Positions 44,000-52,641 of a DNA stretch of 64,000 bases are shown here, one piece after another. The notes under the pieces are model-generated. The model made no database searches and was not told the DNA's origin. It was given only the letters and a program-made list of their open reading frames with translations. A program made the translations under genes and the position numbers. The stretch is taken from positions 1 through 64,000 of IMG/VR virus record IMGVR_UViG_3300008259_003948; one strand, 5' to 3'. The DNA is from a virus. Positions within the stretch are counted from its first letter, which is position 1. The number at the start of each line of letters is the position of its first letter.

Positions 44000-44805
44000 C
44001 AAACCATTTGTGGTTCGTATTTTATGGATCTATCGTCCTTATAATAATATTCTTTCTTCGCTGTTTGGATCCAAAATTTAACTTCATCTTCACTCATAAT
44101 AGGTGTTCCATTTTTGTAATTCCAAAAAATAGATCCTTCTCTAAGGTTAATGTGTTTATATCCAATTTTTGGAATTGTCATAATTCTAGCAGAATTAAAT
44201 GTAAATCTTAACAACAATTCATAAACAAAAGTAAGTTTCATAGTAGGTTTGAATCCTCCAAAATCCTCAATCAAAGATTTTTTAAAAACCATACCAGATG
44301 TTTGGAAATTTTGGTATTGATGTAAAGTGTCGTTTGTTAAATAACCAACTTCTTGTGAGAATGACATTGCAAAAGTTGCTTCGTTAGTAAATCCGGCAAA
44401 AACACCCTTATTATCCACATCAACAACGATTGGTAAAAATGCATCCACATCAGGAAAAAATTCAGAATACTTTTTTACATTTTTAAACCAAATGTTTGAA
44501 TACTCGTCATCAAATTCAAAAATGGATACCCACTCAGACTTTGATTTAGAAATACCATAATTAACTTGTTTTGCAAAGTTTGGTTCCTCTGCCCATTCGT
44601 ATTTAGATACGGTTAAATCGCCAAAATCATAAGATGATAGTTTTGTAACAAGTTGTTCTTCACTTGTGTGAACAATAATCAATTCATTAATATTTGTTTG
44701 TTGTTGTTTTAACGAAAGGATTGCCTTTTCAAAATAATCATCAAAGTCTCTAACAACAGCAGACCTGATAGGTAAAATTATAGATACATTAAAGTTATTT
44801 TCCAT
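43999..44805 (-). CDS. GT2-type glycosyltransferase
   Basis: 268 residues. NVSIILPIRSAVVRDFDDYF starts a GT-A fold, SEWVSIFEFDDEYS supplies the D-x-D-like metal site, and NFQTSGMVFKKSLIEDFGGF is the acceptor-side motif of GT2 enzymes. It should transfer a sugar from a nucleotide donor in the cytoplasm. It is joined to the next gene (GT-B-like) and to the sigma factor by 1-nt overlaps, away from the main glycan island. Target may be a virion protein made at the same time. Confidence 0.78.
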   Translation of the reverse strand: MENNFNVSIILPIRSAVVRDFDDYFEKAILSLKQQQTNINELIIVHTSEEQLVTKLSSYDFGDLTVSKYEWAEEPNFAKQVNYGISKSKSEWVSIFEFDDEYSNIWFKNVKKYSEFFPDVDAFLPIVVDVDNKGVFAGFTNEATFAMSFSQEVGYLTNDTLHQYQNFQTSGMVFKKSLIEDFGGFKPTMKLTFVYELLLRFTFNSARIMTIPKIGYKHINLREGSIFWNYKNGTPIMSEDEVKFWIQTAKKEYYYKDDRSIKYEPQMV

Positions 44806-45869
44806 TATTGTTCAATTGTTTCAAGTTTATTTAATTGTTGTTCAAAAGAATTCAATCTTTCCATCATATATCCTGAGAATAAGAATACCACATTAGATTC
44901 AAATCCCTCAAAGTCACTATACTTAGCGGCTGTCTCATACCCTGTTTCGTAAATCTTTGGGTGAACATTATCTTCTAACCAATTTTGTACAAAATCCGCA
45001 ATTACATCAACAAATGAGTTGTTATCTGTAATCCAAATACCATTATCTTGTGTTAACCATTCAGGAGAGAGATAAGGAGCTCTACCTATTACTGGTACGC
45101 CAACTTTCATAGATTCCAAAGGATATGTTCCAAATCCGCTTGTAGGATCAATCCAAACCGATAAGAATGCGTCTTTCAATGAGTTAGCAAAATCTCTTTC
45201 ACCTAAACCTCTCATATCTCTGAAGGTAATCCATCTGTATTGAGGATACTTTAGATAGAAAGTCTTGATTATATTCAAAGAATCTCTTTGGTCTCTTGAG
45301 TGAATACACACAATTGGTTTTGGAGGTAATTCTTGTTTTTCAAAAACATTTGATATTGTTGGAGTAATAATATCAAAGGATGTGTTTCTCATAATTTGAG
45401 AAATATAATTTTTCTGAGCTTCAGATGTTGTAATACATTTCAAAAATGAGTATTGAGACCAAGATTGTCCAGGTTGTAAGGTCTCTAACATATGATCATA
45501 TGCTTGACACAATACAATCTTACCACAAGGTAAATTTTTAACCTGATCCATAATGAATCCATAGATCTCAGGAATAACCAAAAGGTCTTCAGGTGATACA
45601 GGTAATTGTTGACCCTCAATTTTTGCGTGAGGTAATTTGGACATATAGTCTCCTTCGAGCCACGAATTAACAGGTGTATAGTCATCTTTTTCATGCAACA
45701 TAATTGCGTTATAACCAGCATTTTTAAGCGCCATCGCCATCTGATAAATTATTCTTATCGAAGCTTTGGCATTACCTTTTGTGTCTTGAACAAAAAAGTA
45801 AATTCTCGCAGTTTTATCCTTGAGATTTTTGATTGAAACTTCAAGTTTTTTGATGTTTTCTTGATCCAT
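44805..45869 (-). CDS. GT-B-type glycosyltransferase
   Basis: 354 residues. ARIYFFVQDTKGNAKASIRI with GYNAIML forms a GT-B N-terminal Rossmann start, and DAFLSVWIDPTSGFGTYPLE plus SMKVGVPVIGRA is the C-terminal donor-binding motif (E-x7-G-x-P). It pairs with the adjacent GT2 gene through a 1-nt overlap. Donor and acceptor are unknown. Placement next to the late sigma factor suggests late expression and possible virion glycosylation. Confidence 0.75.
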   Translation of the reverse strand: MDQENIKKLEVSIKNLKDKTARIYFFVQDTKGNAKASIRIIYQMAMALKNAGYNAIMLHEKDDYTPVNSWLEGDYMSKLPHAKIEGQQLPVSPEDLLVIPEIYGFIMDQVKNLPCGKIVLCQAYDHMLETLQPGQSWSQYSFLKCITTSEAQKNYISQIMRNTSFDIITPTISNVFEKQELPPKPIVCIHSRDQRDSLNIIKTFYLKYPQYRWITFRDMRGLGERDFANSLKDAFLSVWIDPTSGFGTYPLESMKVGVPVIGRAPYLSPEWLTQDNGIWITDNNSFVDVIADFVQNWLEDNVHPKIYETGYETAAKYSDFEGFESNVVFLFSGYMMERLNSFEQQLNKLETIEQ

Positions 45870-45872
45870 AGT

Positions 45873-46130
45873 TTAAAATTTATTTATTAAGTTTTTATGT
45901 AATAATGTGTTAAATGCTATTTTGAATGGTATTGAAACCTGAGCTTTACTACCCAATGTCTCATCAACTTCGTCTCTTTCTGTCAAAAGAATTTCCATTA
46001 ACATTTTTACCATTTCATACTTTGTTACGCTGATGGTATTCTCTTCCGCTCCTGAATACGAGATAACCTCAATGTATGCCTCTACTTGATCTAAATCTAA
46101 GTAATAATTTTCTCCTAATACTTTTATCAT
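45873..46130 (-). CDS. Small hypothetical protein (85 aa)
   Basis: 85 residues, acidic, with MIKVLGENYYLDLDQVEAY and a C-terminal helical part. Coupled to the HAD-like gene upstream by an ATGA overlap and 3 nt from the glycosyltransferase downstream. No family recognised; cotranscription is clear. Confidence 0.58.
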   Translation of the reverse strand: MIKVLGENYYLDLDQVEAYIEVISYSGAEENTISVTKYEMVKMLMEILLTERDEVDETLGSKAQVSIPFKIAFNTLLHKNLINKF

Positions 46131-46750
46131 TTTTTAATTTGTTTAAATATATCTGTTAATTCACTCAAAGATCTGATCGTATATTTCGAATCTGTTGTTT
46201 TATTATATTCAGTTTCGAATTTTATGACAATTTTTTCAGTCGGATAGTTTAATAATAATTCAGGATTTGATGTAAGTAAAATATCAATATCATCCCAAAT
46301 TGAGTCTTTTGTTGTTTTTGAGTAAAATCTGATCTTTTCAATAAGACATCCAAACTTAGACAAGAAAAATAAAGTTGCTGGTTTACCTTTACCAACCTCT
46401 TCAGAAATTATCATTATCTCATTCTCAACTCTTTGATCTAAATAAAAGTCATTTAACAAGTTAAATGTATTGTTTTCAGAAGATCCGGCATGTCCAAAAA
46501 TTTGCATTGGAAATTCCTCATACATAAATTTTAGATATTCCTCCTCATCCTTAAATTTAAAAAAATCTGTCAGAGTTAATGAAGTAATAGGTGTTGTCAT
46601 CTCATATACAAAGTCATCAGTTTCACCTGTGACTATCATATTATTCTCACCAATCTCTAAATTATTTTCTATTAGATAGGATTCATAAACTCTTGTGAAT
46701 TTACCAATAGTATCTCTTAGGACACCATTAACATCAATTGCAATTCTCAT
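46127..46750 (-). CDS. HAD-like phosphatase/nucleotidase family protein
   Basis: 207 residues from ATG 46750; the frame extends to 46789 but without a better start. RIAIDVNGVLRDT is a HAD motif I, in which the nucleophile Asp is kept and the second Asp (acid/base, position +2) is Asn. PATLFFLSKFGCLIEKIRFY is near motif II/III, and DSIWDDIDILLTSNPE is motif IV-like. Such phage proteins resemble 5'(3')-deoxyribonucleotidases and may act in nucleotide metabolism. The D-to-N change would reduce phosphatase activity. Confidence 0.65.
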   Translation of the reverse strand: MRIAIDVNGVLRDTIGKFTRVYESYLIENNLEIGENNMIVTGETDDFVYEMTTPITSLTLTDFFKFKDEEEYLKFMYEEFPMQIFGHAGSSENNTFNLLNDFYLDQRVENEIMIISEEVGKGKPATLFFLSKFGCLIEKIRFYSKTTKDSIWDDIDILLTSNPELLLNYPTEKIVIKFETEYNKTTDSKYTIRSLSELTDIFKQIKK

Positions 46751-46802
46751 AGTCAGATAATAATAAAAAAAATAAACTTGTAAACCCACATTATATGAGT
46801 GA

Positions 46803-46830
46803 TATTTATATATGTTAATAAACTATTTAT
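46803..46830 (+). promoter_or_regulatory. Two TATTTAT boxes before the endolysin
   Basis: TATTTAT at 46803-46809 and 46824-46830; the second is 11 nt before the ATG at 46842. Confidence 0.5.
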
Positions 46831-46841
46831 TTTAAAAAATT

Positions 46842-47312
46842 ATGTTACTTTCAGAAAATTTATCTTTAGCAGAGGTAGTTAAGTCAAATACAGCCAAAAG
46901 ACTTGGTATTAATAATAACCCAACACCCGAACATTTGGAAAATCTTAAATTGGTTGCAAAACACATATTCCAACCAATAAGAGAACACTTCAAAAAACCA
47001 ATCAATGTTTCTTCAGGTTATAGATCAAAAGCATTAAATGATGCAACACCAGGATCTTCTCCCACATCTCAACATTGTACGGGAGAAGCTTTGGATTTGG
47101 ATCAAGATGATATGAATACAGGAGTTACCAATAAAATGGTGTTTGAATTTATCAAGAACAATTTAAATTTTGATCAATTAATCTACGAATTTGGTAATGA
47201 TCAAAACCCTGATTGGGTGCATGTTTCGTATGAATCAACAGGAAGACAAAGAAAACAAATTTTAAGAGCGGTAAAAGTTAATGGTAAGACAACCTACAAA
47301 CCTTATGTTTAA
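46842..47312 (+). CDS. M15-type peptidoglycan peptidase (endolysin)
   Basis: 156 residues. NVSSGYRSKALND, SQHCTGEALDLDQDD and NPDWVHVSY carry the His, Asp and His zinc ligands of the M15 (VanY/peptidase A-like) family, which cleaves stem-peptide bonds in peptidoglycan. No signal peptide, so release at lysis would need a holin or other membrane damage; no holin was identified here. It is the only plus-strand gene in this region and its end overlaps PhoH (convergent) by 4 nt. Confidence 0.88.
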   Translation: MLLSENLSLAEVVKSNTAKRLGINNNPTPEHLENLKLVAKHIFQPIREHFKKPINVSSGYRSKALNDATPGSSPTSQHCTGEALDLDQDDMNTGVTNKMVFEFIKNNLNFDQLIYEFGNDQNPDWVHVSYESTGRQRKQILRAVKVNGKTTYKPYV

Positions 47313-48046
47313 TGGTTGTCTTCGTATCTTTTTAGTATCTTACTAATAAGAGGATTCCTCACAACATCTCCGTCTTTAAATTCGTGAACTCCGATATCAT
47401 CTAAGTTTTGAAACTTCTTGATAGCATCCCATAGACCTGTTTGTGTCTTGTCTTTGTGTCTGTCAAATTGTTCCAAATCACCAGAAATGAAGAACTTGGA
47501 ATTGAATCCAATTCTTGTTAATAAAAGTTTCATTTGGTTAGGAGTTGAGTTTTGAGCTTCTTCAAAAATCAATATGGAATTATCAATGTTCATTCCTCTC
47601 ATATATGCTAGTGCAAAAACTTCAATTATATCAGATTGGACTAATTTGTCTTTTGCCTCTTTTCCAATTATTTTGGTTAAAAGATAGTATGATGGAAAAA
47701 TATAAGGATCTAATTTTTCTTCTACATTACCAGGAAGAGAACCTAGTTTTTCTTCAGCTTCAACTGCGGGTCTTACAATGATGATCTTTTCATATGTGTT
47801 ATTAGTATCTGTTAATAAATCAACTGCCGCTTTCATTGCTATATAACTTTTACCAACCCCTGCAGGACCTGAACAAATTGTTATTTGATGGTTACATAAT
47901 TTTTCGTAGTATTCTTTTTGACTTTCAGTTAAAAACTTATTTCTTGTTTTTTTTTGAACAATATTGTTAATTAAGTCTTTTTTGGTAAAAGACCTTGGTT
48001 CTGATTCTTCATTTGTTTTACGAGGTTTTGTGTTTCTTCTTGTCAT
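47309..48046 (-). CDS. phoH: PhoH-like ATPase
   Basis: 245 residues; ATG 48046 is used since the longer start is TTG. Walker A SGPAGVGKSYIA (about 59-70), VRPAVEAEEKLGSLPGNVEE, Walker B ILIFEEAQN and SGDLEQFDRH are all family hallmarks. PhoH proteins are RNA-helicase-related ATPases common in phages, with a suspected role in RNA metabolism or phosphate stress. The ATG overlaps the Gmd stop by 1 nt. Confidence 0.92.
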   Translation of the reverse strand: MTRRNTKPRKTNEESEPRSFTKKDLINNIVQKKTRNKFLTESQKEYYEKLCNHQITICSGPAGVGKSYIAMKAAVDLLTDTNNTYEKIIIVRPAVEAEEKLGSLPGNVEEKLDPYIFPSYYLLTKIIGKEAKDKLVQSDIIEVFALAYMRGMNIDNSILIFEEAQNSTPNQMKLLLTRIGFNSKFFISGDLEQFDRHKDKTQTGLWDAIKKFQNLDDIGVHEFKDGDVVRNPLISKILKRYEDNH

Positions 48047-49026
48047 CAATTTTTAGTTTTGAAATGGTTTAACCAATATTCTATCATTTCATCTAACATA
48101 TCTTCGAAAGTGTATTTAGGTTTCCACCCCGTGAGAGTTCTTAGTTTAGATGAATCGCCTTTCAAATTATTTAATTCTTCCGGTCTGAGATATTTTTTAT
48201 CTTGTTTAACATATGTTTCCCAATCCAAAGATAGTCTACCAAAAACATATGTACATAAATCTTTTACTGATTTAGAAATGCCCGTGGAGCAAACAAAATC
48301 GTTCGGTTTTTCTTGTTGTAGAATTAACCACATTGCCTCAACATAATCTTTGGCGTGTCCCCAATCTCTGGTGGCGTCCAAATTACCTAATTTTAGTTCG
48401 TTAGATAATCCTAATTTTATTTTTACGGCTTCTTTCGCAACTTTATTTGTTACGAAGTTTGTACCTCTCCTTGGTGATTCGTGATTAAAAAGTATACCAT
48501 TTGATATAAACATACCATAAGAGTTTTTATAATTTCTAGATATGTTATAACTAAAAACTTTAGCGCATCCATAAGGAGATACTGGATTCATTGGAGTTGT
48601 TTCTCTTTGATATCCGTCATCGTCTATTGAATTTCCAAACATCTCGGAGGAAGAGGCTTGATATATTTTGATTTTTGTGTCATTTAACCTAACCGCTTCC
48701 AAAAGATTTAATGTGCCTAATCCTGTTACATTACAAGTGTATATAGGTTGATCAAAAGAAATTCTAACATGTGATTGCGCGGCTAAATTATAAATTTCAG
48801 AAGGTTTTACTTTTTGAATTACACCATATAATGAGGATAAATCTGTCATATCTGCATAATGAAGATTTATTTCATCATAAACATTATCTAATCTTGTTGT
48901 TTGATTTTCAGATATTGAATTTCTCTTTAAGGTTCCGTGAACTTCATATCCTTTATTCAATAAAAACTCTGTCAGGTAAGATCCATCTTGTCCGTTTATA
49001 CCTGTTATTAAAACTTTATTTTTCAT
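48046..49026 (-). CDS. gmd: GDP-mannose 4,6-dehydratase
   Basis: 326 residues from ATG 49026, giving a 4-nt ATGA overlap with the next gene; a longer frame starts at TTG. It converts GDP-mannose to GDP-4-keto-6-deoxymannose. Motifs: ITGINGQDGSYLTEFLLNKG (Rossmann NADP site), YNLAAQSHVRISFDQP, and YGCAKV with the S-x24-Y-x3-K catalytic set, plus ESPRRGTNFVTNK and LGNLDATRDWGHAKDYVEAM, nearly invariant in Gmd. It starts the GDP-fucose pathway and lies next to the GT11 fucosyltransferase. Confidence 0.95.
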   Translation of the reverse strand: MKNKVLITGINGQDGSYLTEFLLNKGYEVHGTLKRNSISENQTTRLDNVYDEINLHYADMTDLSSLYGVIQKVKPSEIYNLAAQSHVRISFDQPIYTCNVTGLGTLNLLEAVRLNDTKIKIYQASSSEMFGNSIDDDGYQRETTPMNPVSPYGCAKVFSYNISRNYKNSYGMFISNGILFNHESPRRGTNFVTNKVAKEAVKIKLGLSNELKLGNLDATRDWGHAKDYVEAMWLILQQEKPNDFVCSTGISKSVKDLCTYVFGRLSLDWETYVKQDKKYLRPEELNNLKGDSSKLRTLTGWKPKYTFEDMLDEMIEYWLNHFKTKN

Positions 49027-49805
49027 ATTAATATCCAATCATTTACGAATAAATCTTTTGTATTTAATTTTACTGATGACCCAAACCAATTTTTAGGGGC
49101 AACAACTTTTTTGTTTTTGTTTTGATTTAACCAAGCCCCCCACCATGAAAAAGAAGAATTTGCAATAATATTATTTTCACATTTCGACATAAGAATTAAT
49201 TCTATAACTTGATCATTATCATCAACAAAAAATGAATTTTTAATTTTTAAATTATTTTTACACCAATCAATGTCATCTGAAAATATCAAAAAATTTATAT
49301 TTTGTAAATCTCTTCCATAAATCTGATCAATTGCCGTTTCATAATAACTTATTTGCAATGTTGGGTGAATATTTTGTAAATTCAAATAGTCACCCCTTCT
49401 GATGTGTATAGAGCAAGAATTATTTAATAGATTATTATACTTTTGTTCTATTTGTTTCTGATAGGATAAATTTAATTCTAAATAATTTAATAAAATATCT
49501 CTAACTTCGATGAAGTACTTTTCACTTTGGAGGTAACCAAATAAATCAAAATTGTTATTTTTATTTTCAATTTTGATTTCAGAAAATGTAAAATCATTTT
49601 CATTTATACTAATACAATTATTCAAAACTTTATAAGGTAAAGAATTTTTAAAATATTTAGATATATCTTGATTCGTATAAAAACAAAACCAATGAGGAAA
49701 ACAAAAATCAATGTCATTTTTTATTGCAATTCCTATTGTTGATGAAATTTGGAATAGTTGGTTTCCCAATCTACCGTATCTACCTAGTTTAGAGAATGTT
49801 ATCAC
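49023..49805 (-). CDS. Alpha-1,2-fucosyltransferase (GT11)
   Basis: 260 residues with a GTG start at 49805 overlapping the previous stop by 1 nt. GT11 motifs are clear: GRLGNQLFQISS (motif IV region), CSIHIRRGDYLNL (H-x-R-R-x-D donor motif), and NSSFSWWGAWLNQ. It transfers fucose from GDP-fucose in alpha-1,2 linkage. There is no membrane anchor, so it acts in the cytoplasm. It is coupled with gmd, so donor synthesis and use are encoded together. Confidence 0.92.
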   Translation of the reverse strand: MITFSKLGRYGRLGNQLFQISSTIGIAIKNDIDFCFPHWFCFYTNQDISKYFKNSLPYKVLNNCISINENDFTFSEIKIENKNNNFDLFGYLQSEKYFIEVRDILLNYLELNLSYQKQIEQKYNNLLNNSCSIHIRRGDYLNLQNIHPTLQISYYETAIDQIYGRDLQNINFLIFSDDIDWCKNNLKIKNSFFVDDNDQVIELILMSKCENNIIANSSFSWWGAWLNQNKNKKVVAPKNWFGSSVKLNTKDLFVNDWILI

Positions 49806-50335
49806 TATTTAATTGATATAACATTTAGAGACATTAAATCACCATTAATTTTATCCATATGTGGAAGATAACATTGACTATAATCATCAATATATGAATG
49901 ATCAGTTGATCTCCAATCCCATAAATTAATATTTGTGAACCCAATTTCTTCTAAATCACTTTTTAATGTTTCAAAATCAAATCCAATGTAATGGTAATTG
50001 TTTTCATATGTTTGACCACCGTACAATAGTCCCCAAAGAGACTTCAATTTTGCACCTCTATTATACTGGTCAATTACCGCACCTATGTCAGGTACTGCCA
50101 ACTTCAAGGTCCCTCCTTTTTTTAATAACTCAAACCATCTTTTTAAAACTAACTTATATTCGTGTCTACCAAAATGTTCCAAAACATGCGAAGCGTAAAT
50201 CTCATCTATTGATCCATTCTTAAACTGCTCCAATTTTCTAACATCAGATATTAAATCGCATGATAAATTTTCTCTAACATCGATGTTTATGTATCCATTT
50301 ATTATTTTATTACCACAACCTAAATGTAATTTCAT
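49805..50335 (-). CDS. SAM-dependent methyltransferase
   Basis: 176 residues. KLHLGCGNKIINGYINIDV is the SAM-binding motif I; IDEIYASHVLEHF and LLKKGGTLKLAVPDIGAVI are the other class-I methyltransferase landmarks. This subtype is common in polysaccharide gene clusters. Substrate not known; methylation of a sugar in the same glycan is plausible given its operon. Confidence 0.78.
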   Translation of the reverse strand: MKLHLGCGNKIINGYINIDVRENLSCDLISDVRKLEQFKNGSIDEIYASHVLEHFGRHEYKLVLKRWFELLKKGGTLKLAVPDIGAVIDQYNRGAKLKSLWGLLYGGQTYENNYHYIGFDFETLKSDLEEIGFTNINLWDWRSTDHSYIDDYSQCYLPHMDKINGDLMSLNVISIK

Positions 50336-50346
50336 TTTTAATATAT

Positions 50347-51252
50347 TTATTTTCTTGTTATTTCATAATTCGAGACAAACCAATTAATAGTTTCCTCAAG
50401 AGCTTCTCTTATTGGAGTAAATTTAAATTTTGTATTTAAGGACATCAACTTAGAATTATCGGTAGGTTTCCTGAACTGACCTTCGGGTTTTGTTGTATCA
50501 TACATAACATTACCTCTGAAGTCAAATATATCCACAATTATTTCGACAATATCTCTAATTGATATTTCTTCTGAATTCGAAAGTATTAAAGGTTCGATAT
50601 CGTCGTATTCCTCCAAAACCCAAGTCATTAATTTTGCAATATCTTTACTAAATATAAATTCTCGTAATGGTGATCCTGATCCCCATATGATAAAATCAGT
50701 TTTATTCTTTTTTGCCAAATAACATTTATGAATTAATGAAGGAATGACATGTCCATTTATTATATTGAAGTTATCAAAAGGACCAAATATATTTGTGGGT
50801 ATAACACACACATTATTACACCCATATTGTTGTTTATAAAGTCTACTTTGAACCTCGAGCATCCTTTTGGAATATGCATACCCCTCATTTGAAAAGTGAG
50901 GAGGTCCATTATGGATTTTTTTTTCAGTCAGTGGGTAATCTATATCATCAGGAAATATACAAGTAGATAATGTCGAAATTACTTTTTTTATTTTCATTAT
51001 TCTACATACTTCCAAAACATTTGAATTCATCATAATGTTCTGATAAAAAAAATCTCCATTATTTGTCATATTATAACCAACACCACCAACCATTGCCGCG
51101 GTGTGAATTACATAATCAGGATTATACTTTTCAAAAATTTTTTTAGTTTCGTCAAATGATATTAAATTAGCATCCTTAGAATTTATTTTGAAATCAGATT
51201 TTATCTGAGATCCAACCAACCCTGACCCACCAGTGACTAAAATTTTTTTCAT
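50347..51252 (-). CDS. fcl: GDP-L-fucose synthase
   Basis: 301 residues from ATG 51252; the frame extends further but overlaps the next gene. It epimerises and reduces GDP-4-keto-6-deoxymannose to GDP-L-fucose. Motifs: KKILVTGGSGLVGSQIKSD, HTAAMVGGVGYNMTN, LSTCIFPDDIDYPLTEKKI, then YAYSKRMLEVQSRLY (catalytic Tyr and Lys). These are diagnostic for the WcaG/Fcl subfamily. It directly follows the product of Gmd in the pathway. Confidence 0.93.
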   Translation of the reverse strand: MKKILVTGGSGLVGSQIKSDFKINSKDANLISFDETKKIFEKYNPDYVIHTAAMVGGVGYNMTNNGDFFYQNIMMNSNVLEVCRIMKIKKVISTLSTCIFPDDIDYPLTEKKIHNGPPHFSNEGYAYSKRMLEVQSRLYKQQYGCNNVCVIPTNIFGPFDNFNIINGHVIPSLIHKCYLAKKNKTDFIIWGSGSPLREFIFSKDIAKLMTWVLEEYDDIEPLILSNSEEISIRDIVEIIVDIFDFRGNVMYDTTKPEGQFRKPTDNSKLMSLNTKFKFTPIREALEETINWFVSNYEITRK

Positions 51253-51256
51253 AATT

Positions 51257-51928
51257 TTATGATAAGTGTCCTTTCCAAACAGAATAATTTGATAAATCTT
51301 TATACTTCCAAGATCCTCCAGTATCATCATTATGTTCAGGTAATTTGTCAAATATTTCAATACCTCTTGCCGCTTGTTCTGGTGGCATGTAAAAATTCCA
51401 ACCCAACACGGTTAAATCTGTTATTGTTTCGTGTGGTTCTCTATTATTTCTTCCTTCATATCTAGCTAACCTAAACCATTGATATGCATCATAATCATCG
51501 GTTAATATCATGCCACCTTTGGCTATTGGTAAAACTTTCCTTATGTGAAAAGATAAACAATGAAAAGTACCTTTGATATACATATCTTTTGTAAATCTAG
51601 TCGCCCCATCAATAACAGGATAAGGATTTAAAGGGTAAACACCACTCCACTCAATATCTTCAAATTTTATATTACATCCTGAATGAATTATTAAACCTGG
51701 TACTGATAGATAAGTCTTTTTGGGTATTGTAATTGTACCAGTCGCTTTCAAATATTTTAAACACATGAACATAGCGTTGGTACAATTATCACAAGATACC
51801 GCATATTTGCTACCGGCGTATTTGGCAACTTTATCCTCGAACGCATCAACAATGTCCCAAGGATCATCAATTTTGTATCCTTGACTAATTAATTTTTCTT
51901 TTGTTTTTGTTAAATCTGAAATAAACAT
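51257..51928 (-). CDS. Short DegT/DnrJ-type sugar aminotransferase
   Basis: 223 residues; typical DegT family members have 360-400. The N-terminal large domain is present: GSKYAVSCDNCTNAMFM, TYLSVPGLIIHSGC and the PLP-lysine motif SFHIRKVLPIAKGGMIL, with Lys in the expected place. The C-terminal small domain is missing. Next to gmd and fcl it could aminate GDP-4-keto-6-deoxymannose (perosamine route) or another keto sugar. It ends 4 nt before fcl. Short versions of this fold occur in other phages; activity is uncertain. Confidence 0.75.
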   Translation of the reverse strand: MFISDLTKTKEKLISQGYKIDDPWDIVDAFEDKVAKYAGSKYAVSCDNCTNAMFMCLKYLKATGTITIPKKTYLSVPGLIIHSGCNIKFEDIEWSGVYPLNPYPVIDGATRFTKDMYIKGTFHCLSFHIRKVLPIAKGGMILTDDYDAYQWFRLARYEGRNNREPHETITDLTVLGWNFYMPPEQAARGIEIFDKLPEHNDDTGGSWKYKDLSNYSVWKGHLS

Positions 51929-51932
51929 AATT

Positions 51933-52640
51933 TTATAATTTTTTTTTCCAATTTTCCCAACAAAAATGGTAACACCAAGTCAAATTATGGGATATTGATA
52001 GTTTATTGTATAAATTTTCTTTCAAAGTAATATAATCATCAATACCATCACTTTTTGAATGAAACTGAACTTGTAAATTATTAATTTTATTTATAATCCC
52101 TGTCTCAATCAAATTCGAAATTACATTATATTCCCCACCCTCAATGTTAATTTTCAATAAGTCAATTTTTTCTAAATCTAAAATATTAAGTGTTTCCGAA
52201 ACATTTTTAAAAAAAACAATTTCTTTTTGATATTGATTGTTGTTAATAAATTCAGAACTACCGTCATTGTTTAAAATTATTGGACATTCCTTATCGATGT
52301 TAGATAGGCCATAATTAAAAACTTTGACCTTGTCGTTATTTTTGAATCTATTTACAATTTCGTCGTAAAATTTTTTAATTGGTTCAAAAATATAAACGTT
52401 ACTGTTGTATCTATTTATGATTTGATTTGTCCATTCACCTTTATATCCACCAAAATCAAGAACTATTGAATTTTCACTCAAGTCATAATTTAACCTTAAA
52501 GTGGTATCACCAGAGTCCCTGAACCATCTAACGTGTTCGTAATCAATGATTTTTGATTCGGTATCGTCATCATTATTGTCCTTAATGTTAAGTAGATTAA
52601 TACTTTTAACTCTACTATATAATTCATATCTTTCGTACAT
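51933..52640 (-). CDS. FkbM-type methyltransferase
   Basis: 235 residues, ATG 52640 chosen (an upstream TTG would overlap the preceding gene by 32 nt). SIVLDFGGYKGEWTNQI is motif I, VYIFEPIKKFYDEIV the acidic loop, and IDLLKINIEGGEYNVISNL is the signature of the FkbM family, which methylates sugar hydroxyls in glycans and antibiotics. Fits sugar methylation in this island. Confidence 0.82.
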   Translation of the reverse strand: MYERYELYSRVKSINLLNIKDNNDDDTESKIIDYEHVRWFRDSGDTTLRLNYDLSENSIVLDFGGYKGEWTNQIINRYNSNVYIFEPIKKFYDEIVNRFKNNDKVKVFNYGLSNIDKECPIILNNDGSSEFINNNQYQKEIVFFKNVSETLNILDLEKIDLLKINIEGGEYNVISNLIETGIINKINNLQVQFHSKSDGIDDYITLKENLYNKLSISHNLTWCYHFCWENWKKKL

Positions 52641-52641
52641 A

